From contig OX392536.1 of NCBI GenBank assembly GCA_947623455.1, positions 39,065,465 through 39,129,464 on the forward strand: a stretch of 64,000 bases of DNA, given 5' to 3'. Both the position numbers and the translations under genes were made by a program. Source of the DNA: Mimachlamys varia (taxonomy: Eukaryota; Mollusca; Bivalvia; Pectinida; Pectinidae). Of this stretch, positions 25,320 to 37,800 are shown piece after piece (the stretch's first letter is position 1; every line of letters begins with the position of its first letter). The notes below the pieces were generated by a model. The model saw only the letters and a program-made list of their open reading frames with translations, had not been told where the DNA came from and did not search any database.

Positions 25320-25496
25320 AATCGGGGACCGTCGGCACTTTCTGTAAACAGGAAAATTTACTTTATCACAATCGGAACACTCGGGTATTCTTTTCCAGAA
25401 TCCACCTCTTCCGAGGTGTTTTTCCAAGCTTGCCGGAAAGGCCCGATGTTGTCTGATTGACTATCACTTACGGAAAGTGCCGACGGGTCCCGATTG
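25320..25496. mobile_element. Foldback MITE, GGACCGTCGGCACTTTC family, copy 1
   Basis: The left arm begins AATCGGGGACCGTCGGCACT and the right arm ends with its complement, GTGCCGACGGGTCCCGATT. The spacer of about 120 bp contains a second short palindrome. Two shorter relatives lie at 38,357 and 51,456, both inside introns of the SOD-repeat gene. Confidence 0.75.
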
Positions 25497-26985
25497 AGGT
25501 AACATATGTATTTTGTATTAAAATTATCTCCCCTTCATCTTATAGCTATTTTTATGCAACCTATAGCTATTATTTATGTCAAATTTGGCTTACAGTGTAA
25601 GTCTCTCAAATGTTAATATTGTCTCCCTTTAATACACATAAACCTGCGTAAAAAAAAGACATCATTGTAAAATAACCCCAACAAAAAGAATTTCCCGACT
25701 CCTTTTGTAGGGAGATTTATGCAGGAACAAGGTAACATAAAAAAATGTTTTGTGGCAAACACAACATTGTTCAATCCGGTTTAGGTTCCAGAAACGAAAA
25801 TCCACAGTTGAAGGACAGGAAGCATTCCTTCATTAAGTTTCAGGATTCAAAGTTTCAGAAAGCAAACTGTATCGAGAAAATGTACGATTACATAATTATG
25901 ATATGTGAATTGAAAATGTCACTGTGACATAATTTGACACATGAAATTTATATACTAATACAACACTGCTTCCAGTAAGTTCCTTGCCCTAAATCAACCA
26001 GTACATATCAAAACAACTAAAGATGTATGCACAAATATATATCAACCTGCATGATTTAAAATGACTCCATGGCGTCACGATGGTGTAGCGGGTCTGAACG
26101 TTATATAATTACCTACCTTTATCGACTACGTCTAGAAACAGTAAATGATACGTTTCTGTTTAGCGTGTAATGTAACATAATGTTAGAACCCCTGGTTAAG
26201 AGGGATATAGCAAGTTTCTGGGTACCTGCAACTAGCCAATACCCCCAACTGTTGGACACTTTTCCTTTAATTGTATTCAAACATATTTCCTTTTTATGCC
26301 CATACAGACTTTGAGTAATGAAGGCATCAGAAATGCTGTTAATTATTACCAACCTGACCGAACAGGAACTGCTAAAACTTAAAAGTTATGACAGAATATT
26401 TTCATTTCATATTGGAAATTCTTCCTCCATATATATAGTCTCGGAACATATGCTAATGAGGACACTGCAGTGTCTTGTTGCCTCTGTATGGGAACTATCC
26501 TATGTATTTGGTTGCCCCTGTATGAGGTCGGTGATGAAATTCCAAAGCTAAATACTGCTGTCTTTGATCACTTGCACTTTGGTAGGAACTGGAAGACAAA
26601 CGTTTGTAACACCTCGGCGTCATACGAAAAAGCGAATTGAAAAAAGTCTGACGAGTCACGTGATAATGAAAACCCTGACGGAGGAGACTTCTAAGCCCGG
26701 GACATCAGGCGCTGGAGGAATAAGGAAAGAAGAACAGCCACCAACGAAAAAGAAATTCCAGCTGAAAATGAAACAACGATAAGTGTTAATATTGTGTCGT
26801 GTACGCAGGATATTTCAAAGTGAACACCTACTGACCACAAAGCCGTGCAAACTGGATAGTATTATTTAGTACAGCATACACAGATAATAGCTGTCACTTC
26901 TTTTTCAATGGTCCAACACAGACAATAAAAGCACATCAACATGCCTGCAAATCCTTACCACCAACCATCAGCCTCGATCTTCACC
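25497..26985. other. Spacer; one weak coding candidate
   Basis: A 72-codon plus-strand stretch, 26,564-26,782, is rich in Lys, Glu, Thr and Ser (around KKRIEKSLTSHVIMKTLTEE) and could be an exon or transposon tail. There is no domain, partner exon or strong splice site, so no gene is called. Confidence 0.35.
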
Positions 26986-26987
26986 AA

Positions 26988-27024
26988 GAGTTGTCGTTCC
27001 TTGTGAGTGTAAGGAACGACAACT
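26988..27024. other. Perfect 14-bp-arm hairpin
   Basis: AGTTGTCGTTCCTT and AAGGAACGACAACT flank an 8-nt loop, GTGAGTGT, with no mismatch. It is isolated from other repeats here. It could be the core of a foldback element or a transcribed hairpin; there is nothing to decide which. Confidence 0.6.
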
Positions 27025-28440
27025 GTGGGTAGAAACCGATTCAGCATCCGAAACCACATTCATCAGGCTAAGCTTGGACATGGTTCTTTATAGGACCACC
27101 ACCAGGTGGCGTAGCATGCGGCATTATATGTATCAATAGTATAAACAGGCGCCCACAGGAAAAGTATTTAAACAAAATATGAAATGTCAAAAGATGTAAA
27201 TCTTGATTTAATATACAATGAAAACCATGTCAGATCAATTCTCGAACGCAGCTATAACACTTAACATTACAGATCTAGACACTCATGCTTCTGGGCAGGT
27301 TCAGACTTATGAGAGAACGCATGGGTTTAAGTGGAGAATTAAATGAGAAATTTCGTGACCGTTTAAATAGTAGCACGGCGACAGAGGGACGAGTTAAATA
27401 AAACGGACGAGTCGATCGAGTTCGAGTTATTATGATGTAGGGATGAGATCGAGCAAAATAGATTTAGATGCGAGGAGTTTGTGTAAATTTACGACAGTAT
27501 GGCGAGTTAAAGTAAAGTTAAGATTGAGGAACGTATTTGAGTGACCGGTTCAAAGAGAACTCTTTTGGACACGACGTTTCAAGTGGAGCGCCCGTCTATT
27601 GATAACGATGCTCGAATCTATGAACCTGTTCTCACATTCAAACATGGAAACTATGCTCAATTCTTGTAACTGGTTTAAATCACTTGACACGACCAAGCAA
27701 TTAGGTATACACATCAAATAATGGTATGGGGTTCTAGTTCTCTCTAAATTATCTAAAGTCGTTGACAGAAAGGGAATGTTATGAATTTATTATCCGAAAC
27801 AAGGAACTGAGCACAGAAGTTGAGTTTGAGCAGGAGACTGGTTTTATGATAAGCGGCCCGGTACGTTACAATAGGGCACCAAATACTACAAACTTACTCC
27901 TGTTGGTACTACACTAGTGTTTATGTAGCCTTTCGCTGGAACAGCAACATGATTGTACATAAATTAAAAGTGATGACCAAAACATGAAAACATGCACATG
28001 GAAAATAGCAACAAATATAAACCCCCATACGTCAAGCGTTCGGCCCCTTGTCCCAGGAAATTCAATAAACAAAACAAATATGTTTCATAATCTTATTTAA
28101 ATTCGCTAAGTACTGCAAAATCCGTAAAACTTCCTTGAAATTCTAAAAATATATCTCAATGGAAAATTGCCAAACGCTCACCGAGAGGGTGTAGTTTAAT
28201 GTATCTCTGCCGTTATGGTACGACGTGATTTATAAAAGCGACTATCTAATTCACTAACCGTGGACCAAACACTTCAGTATTAAACACGTTTCATCCAACC
28301 ATTTTACAAGCTCCTTTACATTTCTTACGCATTATATATACCGCCTTGTGTAAAATAAGCATTTGGAATGTTTTACCAGACATTGCAGACGATATTCATA
28401 GCCTTTTGAACGTAAAAGATCTGAAATGAGGATACGTATT
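27025..28440. other. Spacer, no feature seen
   Basis: AT-rich, with no convincing open frame, RNA gene or tandem repeat. Confidence 0.5.
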
Positions 28441-28445
28441 CCCTT

Positions 28446-28548
28446 GTGACCGGGAGTGATCAGAAATGACGATACTCGTGCCCTCGTGACCGGAAGTGAT
28501 CAGAAATGACGATACTCGTGCCCTTGTGACCGGAAGTGATCAGAAATA
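28446..28548. repeat. Short 40-bp tandem triplication
   Basis: GTGACCGG(G/A)AGTGATCAGA recurs at 28,446, 28,486 and 28,526, each followed by a close copy of AATGACGATACTCGTGCCCT, except the last, which runs into unique DNA. This is a small, young-looking array. Confidence 0.85.
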
Positions 28549-28791
28549 TACATCATTGTATGAATCGGCTTTGGGAAGATGATATAAAATAGTTTACCAA
28601 ACAAGATGGGGTGGTGGGGTGTCAAAACATGCAAACTTTACGACCTTTTCATCAATTGAAATATAACTATCTATTACTTGTAATTGGGATTGTTTTTGGA
28701 TCATCAAGGTCAAACAAAAAGTCCGAAGCTGATATTAATGAAGTTCCTAAACAAGTGTAGAAATCTTAAGCTAGCACCAAATTTATATTTA

Positions 28792-31700
28792 CAGTAATGG
28801 TGACCTTGTTATTGACCATATATTTAGTAATGTGACCTTGTTGTTGACCATATATATAGTAATGGTGACCTAAATATTGGCCATATATACAGTAATGGTG
28901 ACCTTGTTATTGACCATATATATAGTAATGTGACATTGTTATTGGCCATATATACAGTAATGGTGACCTCATTATTGGCCATATATACAGTAATGGTGAC
29001 CTTGTTATTGACCATATATTTAGTAATGTGACCTTGTTATTGACCATATATTTAGTAATGTGACCTTGTTATTGACAATATATATAGTAATGTGACCTTG
29101 TTATTGACCATATATACAGTAATGGTGACCTTTTTATTGACCATATATTTAGTAATGTGACCTTGTTATTGACCATATATTTAGTAATGTGACCTTGTTA
29201 TTGACAATATATATAGTAATGTGACCTTGTTATTGACCATATATACAGTAATGGTGACCTTGTTATTGACCATATATATAGTAATGTGACCTTGTTTTTG
29301 ACCATACATACAGTAATGTGACCTTGTTATTGACCATATATACAGTAATGGTGACCTTGTTATTGACCATATATACAGTAATGGTGACCTCGTTATTGAC
29401 CATACATACAGTAATGTGACCTTGTTATTGACCATATATATAGTAATATGACCATGTTATTGGCCATATATACAGCAATGGTGACCTTGTTATTGACCAT
29501 ATATACAGTAATGGTGACCTTGTTATTGACCATATATATAGTAATGTGACCTTGTTGTTGACCATATATATAGTAATGGTGACCTTGTTATTGACCATAT
29601 ATTCAGTAATGGTGACCTTGTTATTGACCATATATACAGCAATGGTGACCTTGTTATTGACCATACATACAGTAATGTGACCTTGTTATTGGCCATATAT
29701 ATAGTAATGGTGACCTCGTTATTGACCTTACATACAGTAATGTGACCTTGTTATTGACCATATATATAGTAATGGTGACCTCGTAATTGACCATATATAT
29801 AGTAATGGTGACCTTGTTATTGGCCATATATATAGTAATGGTGACCTCGTTATTGACCTTACATACAGTAATGTGACCTTGTTATTGACCATATATATAG
29901 TAATGGTGACCTCGTAATTGACCATATATATAGTAATGGTGACCTTGTTATTGACCATATATACAGTAATGGTGACCTTGTTATTGGCCATATATACAGT
30001 AATGGTGACCTCGTTATTGACCTTACATACAGTAATGTGACCTTGTTATTGACCATATATATAGTAATGTGACCTTGTTATTGGCCATATATACAGCACT
30101 GGTGACCTTGTTATTGGCCATATATATAGTAATGGTGACCTCGTAATTGACCATATATATAGTAATGGTGACCTTGTAATTGACCATATATATAGTAATG
30201 GTGACCTCGTAATTGACCATATATATAGTAATGGTGACCTTGTTATTGACCATATATTCAGTAATGGTGACCTCGTGATTGGCCATATATATAGTAATGG
30301 TGACCTCGTTATTGACCTTACATACAGTAATGTGACCTTGTTATTGACCATATATATAGTAATGGTGACCTCGTTATTGGCCATATATATAGTAATGGTG
30401 ACCTCGTTATTGACCTTACATACAGTAATGTGACCTTGTTATTGACCATATATTCAGTAATGGTGACCTTGTTATTGGCCATATATATAGTAATGGTGAC
30501 CTCGTTATTGACCTTACATACAGTAATGTGACCTTGTTATTGACCATATATATAGTAATGGTGACCTCGTAATTGACCATATATATAGTAATGGTGACCT
30601 TGTTATTGACCATATATACAGTAATGGTGACCTTGTTATTGGCCATATATACAGTAATGGTGACCTCGTTATTGACCTTACATACAGTAATGTGACCTTG
30701 TTATTGACCATATATATAGTAATGTGACCTTGTTATTGGCCATATATACAGCACTGGTGACCTTGTTATTGGCCATATATATAGTAATGGTGACCTCGTA
30801 ATTGACCATATATATAGTAATGGTGACCTTGTAATTGACCATATATATAGTAATGGTGACCTTGTTATTGACCATATATATAGTAATGGTGACCTTGTTA
30901 TTGACCATATATTCAGTAATGGTGACCTCGTGATTGGCCATATATATAGTAATGTGACCTTGTAATTGGCCATATATACAGCAATGGTGACCTTGTTATT
31001 GACCATATATATAGTAATGGTGACCTCGTTATTGACCATGTATATAGTAATGATGACCTTGTAATTGGCCATATATATAGTAATGGTGACCTTGTAATTG
31101 GCCATATATACAGCAATGGTGACCTTGTTATTGACCATATATACAGTAATGTGACCTTGTTATTGACCATGTATATAGTAATGATGACCTCGTGATTGAC
31201 CATATTTACCGTAATGTGACCTTGTAATTGGCCATATATACAGCAATGTGACCTCGTGATTGACCATATATATGGTAATGGTGACCTTGTTATTGACCAT
31301 ATATTCAGTAATGGTGACCTTGTTATTGGCCATATATATAGTAATGGTGACCTCGTTATTGACCTTACATACAGTAATGTGACCTTGTTATTGACCATAT
31401 ATATAGTAATGGTGACCTCGTGATTGACCATATTTACCGTAATGGTGACCTCGTTATTGACCTTACATACAGTAATGTGACCTTGTTATTGACCATATAT
31501 AAAGTAATGGTGACCTCGTGATTGACCATATTTACCGTAATGGTGACCTCGTTATTGACCATATATACAGTAATGTGACCTTGTTATTGACCATATATAC
31601 AGTAATGATGACCTCGTGATTGACCATATTTACCGTAATGGTGACCTTGTTATTGACCATATATACAGTAATGTGACCTTGTTATTGACCATGTATACAG

Positions 31701-33303
31701 TAATGATGACCTCGTGATTGACCATATATATAGTAATGGTGACCTTGTTATTGACCATATATACAACAATGTGACCTTGTTATTGACCATGTATACAGTA
31801 ATGATGACCTCGTGATTGACCATGTATACAGTAATGATGACCTCGTGATTGACCATATTTACCGTAATGGTGACCTCGTTATCGACCATATATTCAGTAA
31901 TGGTGACCTTGTTATTGGCCATATATACAGTAATGGTGACCTTGTTATTGACCATATATTCAGTAATGATGACCTTGTTATTGACCATATATACAGCAAT
32001 GGTGACCTTGTTATTGACCATATATACAGTAATGTTACCTTGTTATTGACCATACATACAATAATGGTGACCTTGTTATTGGCCATATATACAGTAATGG
32101 TGACCTTGTTATTGACCATATTTACCGTAATGGTGACCTCATCATTGACCATATATATAGTAATGGTGACCTTGTTATTGGCCATATATTCAGTAATGGT
32201 GACCTTGTAATTGGCCATATATACAGCAATGGTGACCTTGTAATTGGCCATATATACAGCAATGGTGACCTTGTTATTGACAATATATACAGTAATGATG
32301 ACTTCGTTATCGACCATATTTACCGTAATGGTGACCTCATCATTGACCATATATATAGTAATGGTGACCTTGTTATTGGCCATATATATAGTAATCATAC
32401 TAATGGTGACCTTGTTATTGGCCATATATATAGTAATGGTGACCTTGTTATTGGCCATATATATAGTAATGGTGACCTTGTTATTGGCCATATATATAGT
32501 AATGGTAACCTTGTTATTGGCCATATATATAGTAATGGTGGCCTTGTTATTGACCATATATACAGTAATGGTGACCTCGTAATTGACCAAATATAGAGTA
32601 AATGTGACCTCATCATTGACCATATATATAGTAATGGTGACCTTGTTATTGGCCATATATTCAGTAATGGTGACCTTGTAATTGGCCATATATACAGCAA
32701 TGGTGACCTTGTAATTGGCCATATATACAGCAATGGTGACCTTGTTATTGACCATATATACAGTAATGATGACTTCGTTATCGACCATATTTACCGTAAT
32801 GGTGACCTCATCATTGACCATATATATAGTAATGGTGACCTTGTTATTGGCCATATATATAGTAATCATACTAATGGTGACCTTGTTATTGGCCATATAT
32901 ATAGTAATGGTGACCTTGTTATTGGCCATATATATAGTAATGGTGACCTTGTTATTGGCCATATATATAGTAATGGTAACCTTGTTATTGGCCATATATA
33001 TAGTAATGGTGGCCTTGTTATTGACCATATATACAGTAATGGTGACCTCGTAATTGACCAAATATAGAGTAAATGTGACCTTGTTATTGGCCATATATAT
33101 AGTAATGGTGACCTTGTTATTGGCCATATACATAGTAATGGTGACCTTGTTATTGGCCATGTAAACAGTAATCATACTAATGGTGACCTCGTGATTGACC
33201 ATATATATAGTAATGGTGGCCTTGTTATTGACCATATATACAGTAATGGTGACCTCGTAATTAACCAAATATAGAGTAAATGTGACCTTGTTATTGACCA
33301 AAG
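28792..33303. repeat. 33-bp minisatellite (about 135 copies)
   Basis: The unit is GGTGACCTTGTTATTGACC followed by ATATATACAGTAAT, with 32-bp variants lacking one G. Frequent substitutions are TTATTGACC/TAATTGACC/TTATTGGCC, CTT/CTC, and ATATATAC/ATATATAT/ATTTACC. Higher-order duplications are visible: a 471-bp block (32,244-32,582 repeated at 32,715-33,053, with a CATACTAATGG insertion in each) and a block of about 655 bp (29,859-30,286 repeated at 30,514-30,941). Open frames on both strands follow from the 33-bp length and are not genes. The array ends abruptly in unique sequence at both sides. Confidence 0.97.
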
Positions 33304-33384
33304 TTCTCTGACCTTTTGTTTGACCTGAAAAAAGTTGGAACGCGGAAGTACGTAGATTCTAAAGGGTGATTACGTTACTAGGGC

Positions 33385-33462
33385 CATCGTCGGAAACCCA
33401 CTGTACACTTCTCTGACGTTTACGTTTACATCAGAGAAGTGTACCGTGGGTTTCGGACGATG
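33385..33462. repeat. 78-bp near-perfect palindrome
   Basis: The left arm, CATCGTCGGAAACCCACTGT then ACACTTCTCTGACGT, pairs with a right arm ending GTGGGTTTCGGACGATG. The arms are about 35 bp with three mismatches and a central loop of about 8 bp. It sits 80 bp beyond the 33-bp array. Likely a minimal foldback element. Confidence 0.8.
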
Positions 33463-34100
33463 CACTAGGACACGAATATACGTAATTTGACACTTGAAAA
33501 AAACATTTGTAGATCCATTTAAGTGTTCAGCTTTGTCACCATTTGCGTAACAATAACTTCAGTCAACCATAGAAAGAGTATAAAACCAACAGAAAAAAAT
33601 GAATCGTCATTCTAGTATCTATTTCTGCATTATAATGAGAAAGAGGTATGGTTACTTTCCGCCTATACCGACCTTAGCTACGCGCTCGCCTGCACAAGCT
33701 CAAAATACAGGTACAGTGTAAGATATCACGTGACCTTTTGTAATCTCCCAGTAGTAAAATAGACCCAAACACATTCTATATTTTATATGACAGAATTATA
33801 GTAAATGTTGAAAAAAAACGTTTTATTAATTTAATATGTGTTACTGACAGAACAGATGAATACTAAAATGTCATCATTTAGGGGAGTTTTTACCTGTATA
33901 CACTACCACGTGGCTATTTGTTTACATTTTACACGGAATGGATATGAAGTAAATCACTTATTTGCTCTTTCCCGTTGAACAGTTTGTATCTCATACTTAA
34001 AAAAATATTCTTGAAAATTCAAAAAAATATTTCTAAAACATGATAGAAAATGTTTTATATGTCGTGAAAACATTAAGATGTAAAATATTGACACTTTCGT
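33463..34100. other. Spacer, no gene supported
   Basis: AT-rich. A CACGTG-type site (ATCACGTGACC) lies at about 33,726. Nothing else is recognised. If the SOD-repeat gene has further 3' exons they could lie here, but none could be assigned. Confidence 0.4.
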
Positions 34101-34103
34101 GAT

Positions 34104-34160
34104 TCGAAATTTGAACCTTTGGGTTGATAACGGCGGCTCAACCATCTGAGCTAAGTAGAC
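34104..34160 (-). repeat. tRNA-like fragment with A and B boxes
   Basis: On the minus strand TAGCTCAGATGG (34,142-34,153) fits the RNA polymerase III A box, and GGTTCAAATTTC (34,106-34,117) approximates the B box. The D-arm GCTC/GAGC pairs, but A-to-B spacing is about 36 nt instead of about 44, and the anticodon and T stems do not close. I call a tRNA pseudogene or SINE head. Confidence 0.45.
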
Positions 34161-34865
34161 TACATAGATTTGTACTCTGCTATTTTGATTTGTAGTCAGT
34201 TTCGTTGATATAGAAAATTAAAATATTTCATCAAGAACGTTTTTTTTTCCATTTTCTGATACCAGCGCATCAGAGAACCACTTTTTAAGAACAAGATTTA
34301 AGTAGTCTGTTGGTAAATAAGACTTTATAAAAGTTGGTCCTCAGATGCGCTCTATGTCAAAAACGGATTTAATTTGGGAAAACCCCCCTCAAAAGTTGCA
34401 AATAGCACGATAATGCAACTTTATGGTCATTTAATGTAATGGTCATTGCAATGAACGAACTCTTTTTTCGCATATAAGAACATATAATGTTATATATTTA
34501 ACATTTGTGTTCCAAAACCTAACTTTTGGTGTTTATTTTTTTATTTTGAAAACGGTCACCTTTAGGTCGAAACCGCCCAATATGCGTCATACCTCTTTCC
34601 AGTAACAAAATTTAGTTTTGCTGACAATGTAAAAAATGACACAGCAAATATTGTAGCTTTATGTGATACGCTCTGTTTGATTTCAACACGTAGCCCTATT
34701 ACCTAACATAGTCATAACAATATAGAGAAAACATTCCTCCTTTTTTTGTATATCGTGATCATTTGATCTTCAGAAATTCTACCCAACATATAAAACCTCA
34801 CTTAACTGACACGGCCATTCGTCCTGAAACTAGGACATTCCCGATGTCAAGGTTGACAACAAGGC

Positions 34866-37800
34866 TTATATGCACTGTATAACCGTACCTGCTCCACAGA
34901 CAGATGGGGAGGGCGCGTACGCGCCGAGTGTCTGGTCCTGGCGCATCACCATGTTGTGGAGGTCTGTCTTCATACTCTCAGCATTGACACCTGGAAGAAC
35001 AATCAAAATTAGCATTAGGGCAAAACAAAACCAAGGTTTATTTTCACAGTTCGTATGATTGTCATATTATCGCTACCTACATAACTATTAAAATGTTTTA
35101 CTTCAAAACAGAATTCTCCTGTTGAGGATTGTGATCACTTCTTCCTCCATTGTACTCTGTTTAATAGTCAAAGGCGAATTCTCATGAACTCTATTTCTGC
35201 TCTTAATGATACTATTCCATTAATTACTCTTACTTTCCTATATGGATGTCAAACTATCGCTGTTAATATCAATGCAAGAATTCTGGAGATGGTTCAGAGA
35301 TTCGTTAAAGATGCTAAACGTTTCTACTAGATTATAACTACTTATTTAACTATCTTTGTATTACACTGTTGTTTGGAATTATCCCAGCACAAAATTGTAC
35401 TTTGTGCTGTCCATTACCTGCTTTGCATATTTTTTTCTCTATAGCATGATGTAATTTCTATAACAATATCGAAATGAAAATATAAAAAAAAGGTAATGAT
35501 ATATAGTTAACAATATGTAACTAATACATGTATGTATGTTTTGCCTATATTTGAAATCGGTAAGATGTATAACTGGAAGGAGATGGTGCTCATAGGCTTT
35601 GCCTGTTGCCCAATCCATTGTATCAAAGAACTGAAAAATAACTATTCTGAAATGAAAAAAAAACCAGAAAGTTGTTTCTTGAAAGTCAATATATTTTTTG
35701 ATGCTTTGATAGCAATACTCCAGAAAAATGTTTGGAATATGTCCAACAGTTCCAAAAGTTCCAAACACTCAGATATCACCTCCTTTAAAACTGTGACTCA
35801 AACATTGCCAAGGGTGCCCTAACTTTTTCTATAATGGATGTCTTCAGCTGTAGAAGTCACCATCAATTATCTACTGTCGCTATATATAAGTGTAGCACCG
35901 GAGTTTAGCCATTTAGCCTTACTCTGAGGACCAGTATCAAAATAAGATATCTGTTTGGAAGAATAAATTACATGAGGTGACGCTACCTGTGAACGCCCTA
36001 CAATGACACATCTCCTTGAGAAGGGCAGGTGAGACCGGGTATTAATTACCTGTGAACGCCCTACAATGACACATCTCCTGGAGAAGGGCAGGTGAGACCG
36101 GGTATTAATTACCTGTGAACTCGCTACAACGACACATCTCCTGGAGAATGGCAGGTGAGGCCGGGTATTAATTACCTGTGAACGCCCTACAATGACACAT
36201 CTCCTGGAGAAGGGCAGGTGAGACCGGGTATTAATTACCTGTGAACGCCCTACAATGACACATCTCCTGGAGAAGGGCAGGTGAGACCGGGTATTAATTA
36301 CCTGTGAACTCGCTAAAACGACACATCTCCTGGAGAATGGCAGGTGAGGCCGGGTATTAATTACCTGTGAACGCCCTACAATGACACATCTCCTGGAGAA
36401 GGGCAGGTGAGACCGGGTATTAATTACCTGTGAACGCCCTACAATGACACATCTCCTGGAGAAGGGCAGGTGAGGCCGGGTATTATTTACCTGTGAGCTC
36501 GCTACAACGACACAACTCCTGGAGAAGGACAGGTGAGACCAGGTATTATTTACCTGTGAACTCGCTACAACGACACAACTCCTGGAGAAGGGCAGGTGAG
36601 GCCGGGTATTAATTACCTGTGAACATGACGACGACTTCCACACACCCCGGTCCGTCTGACATCTGCATTAACGCCATGTTGTGTGGTCGGGAGTGTAGAG
36701 CGGCTGCAATGGTGGTCATCATCGATGACCTAATAAGGAAAAGTTATGATTTTGAATGATTGGTGACAGATGTACCCACCATCGCAGCTTTAGATAATTT
36801 CGACCCCCCCCCCCCCCCCCCGATCAATAAACGGTTTATTCTAAACCTTCCTACGTTTTAAGTTCATTTGTTTATCTGCGTGGTAGCATTGTAATGGTTT
36901 AATTATATACCAATTATTTTGATATTTATTGGATTATCTGCCCCTGATGAAAGCCATTTATCAAAGTGTTGTACACACTATACCTTCCCCCTGGCATATA
37001 TATCGTATCTACCAATTATTATATGTAAATAAATCAGTAAATAATGTAGCTAGCTACCACTGCTCATTTCACGAGAGTTATCCGCTCCTGTCACATGTCC
37101 ACAAAACATAAAGTATTTGAAACAAGAGTTATCTTTACTAGACACGTGCTTCCTTAGTAGCTATTTCCAGTGTAACAGTATACAGTGGAGCTATTTTTCC
37201 CTAAAAAACTACAATGTATGTACCTATCGTGGTTTAAACACTTGGGGAGATTAATATCTTGCTTTATCTTTATACCTCTTTGGGGTATCTGTCTTTGAGA
37301 AACTACTATACAAACCTAGTGTTGTTTATACAATGGAGTTATCTTTCCCCTACAAACTACAATGTACATACCTATTGTAGCTAAAACACTAAAGTTATCT
37401 GTCCCAGAGAAAGTGCATATCTAATGTTATTTATACGTTTTGGTTATCTGCCCTTGACACATAAATGACAGAGTTATCTTTCCCTTACATTAACTGTGAT
37501 ATACATACTTATCGACCATTACAGTTGACAAATGGAAGCTCATTCGTTCACTGAAGCTGGTTACCGGCATGATGTCACCACACACGTATCTCGGACCGCC
37601 ACTGTTAGCCTGGTGTATTACTATAGACCTTCCCACCACTATAGAATATACCATAAAGTTCAAAGCGGTCAGAAATCTACCAATTGTTATATAAAAATAA
37701 ATCAATATTCATGTAGCTAGCTACATGTGTACTTATAGCTACTGAAGATACCACAAGTTCATAGCGGTCAGAAATCTACCAATTATTATATAAAAATAAA

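Noticed and set aside
28824..33301. Many 60-480-codon frames in the 33-bp array
   Set aside because: Same reason: unit length divisible by 3 and few stops. Low-complexity YMVNNKVTIT-type repeats appear on one strand and equally open frames on the other.
34104..34160. Functional tRNA gene
   Set aside because: A and B boxes are present but spacing is short and the anticodon and T stems do not form.
35867..36643. 258-codon repetitive frame over the 63-bp array
   Set aside because: It runs straight through the splice-like junctions and out of the frame used by exons h and i.
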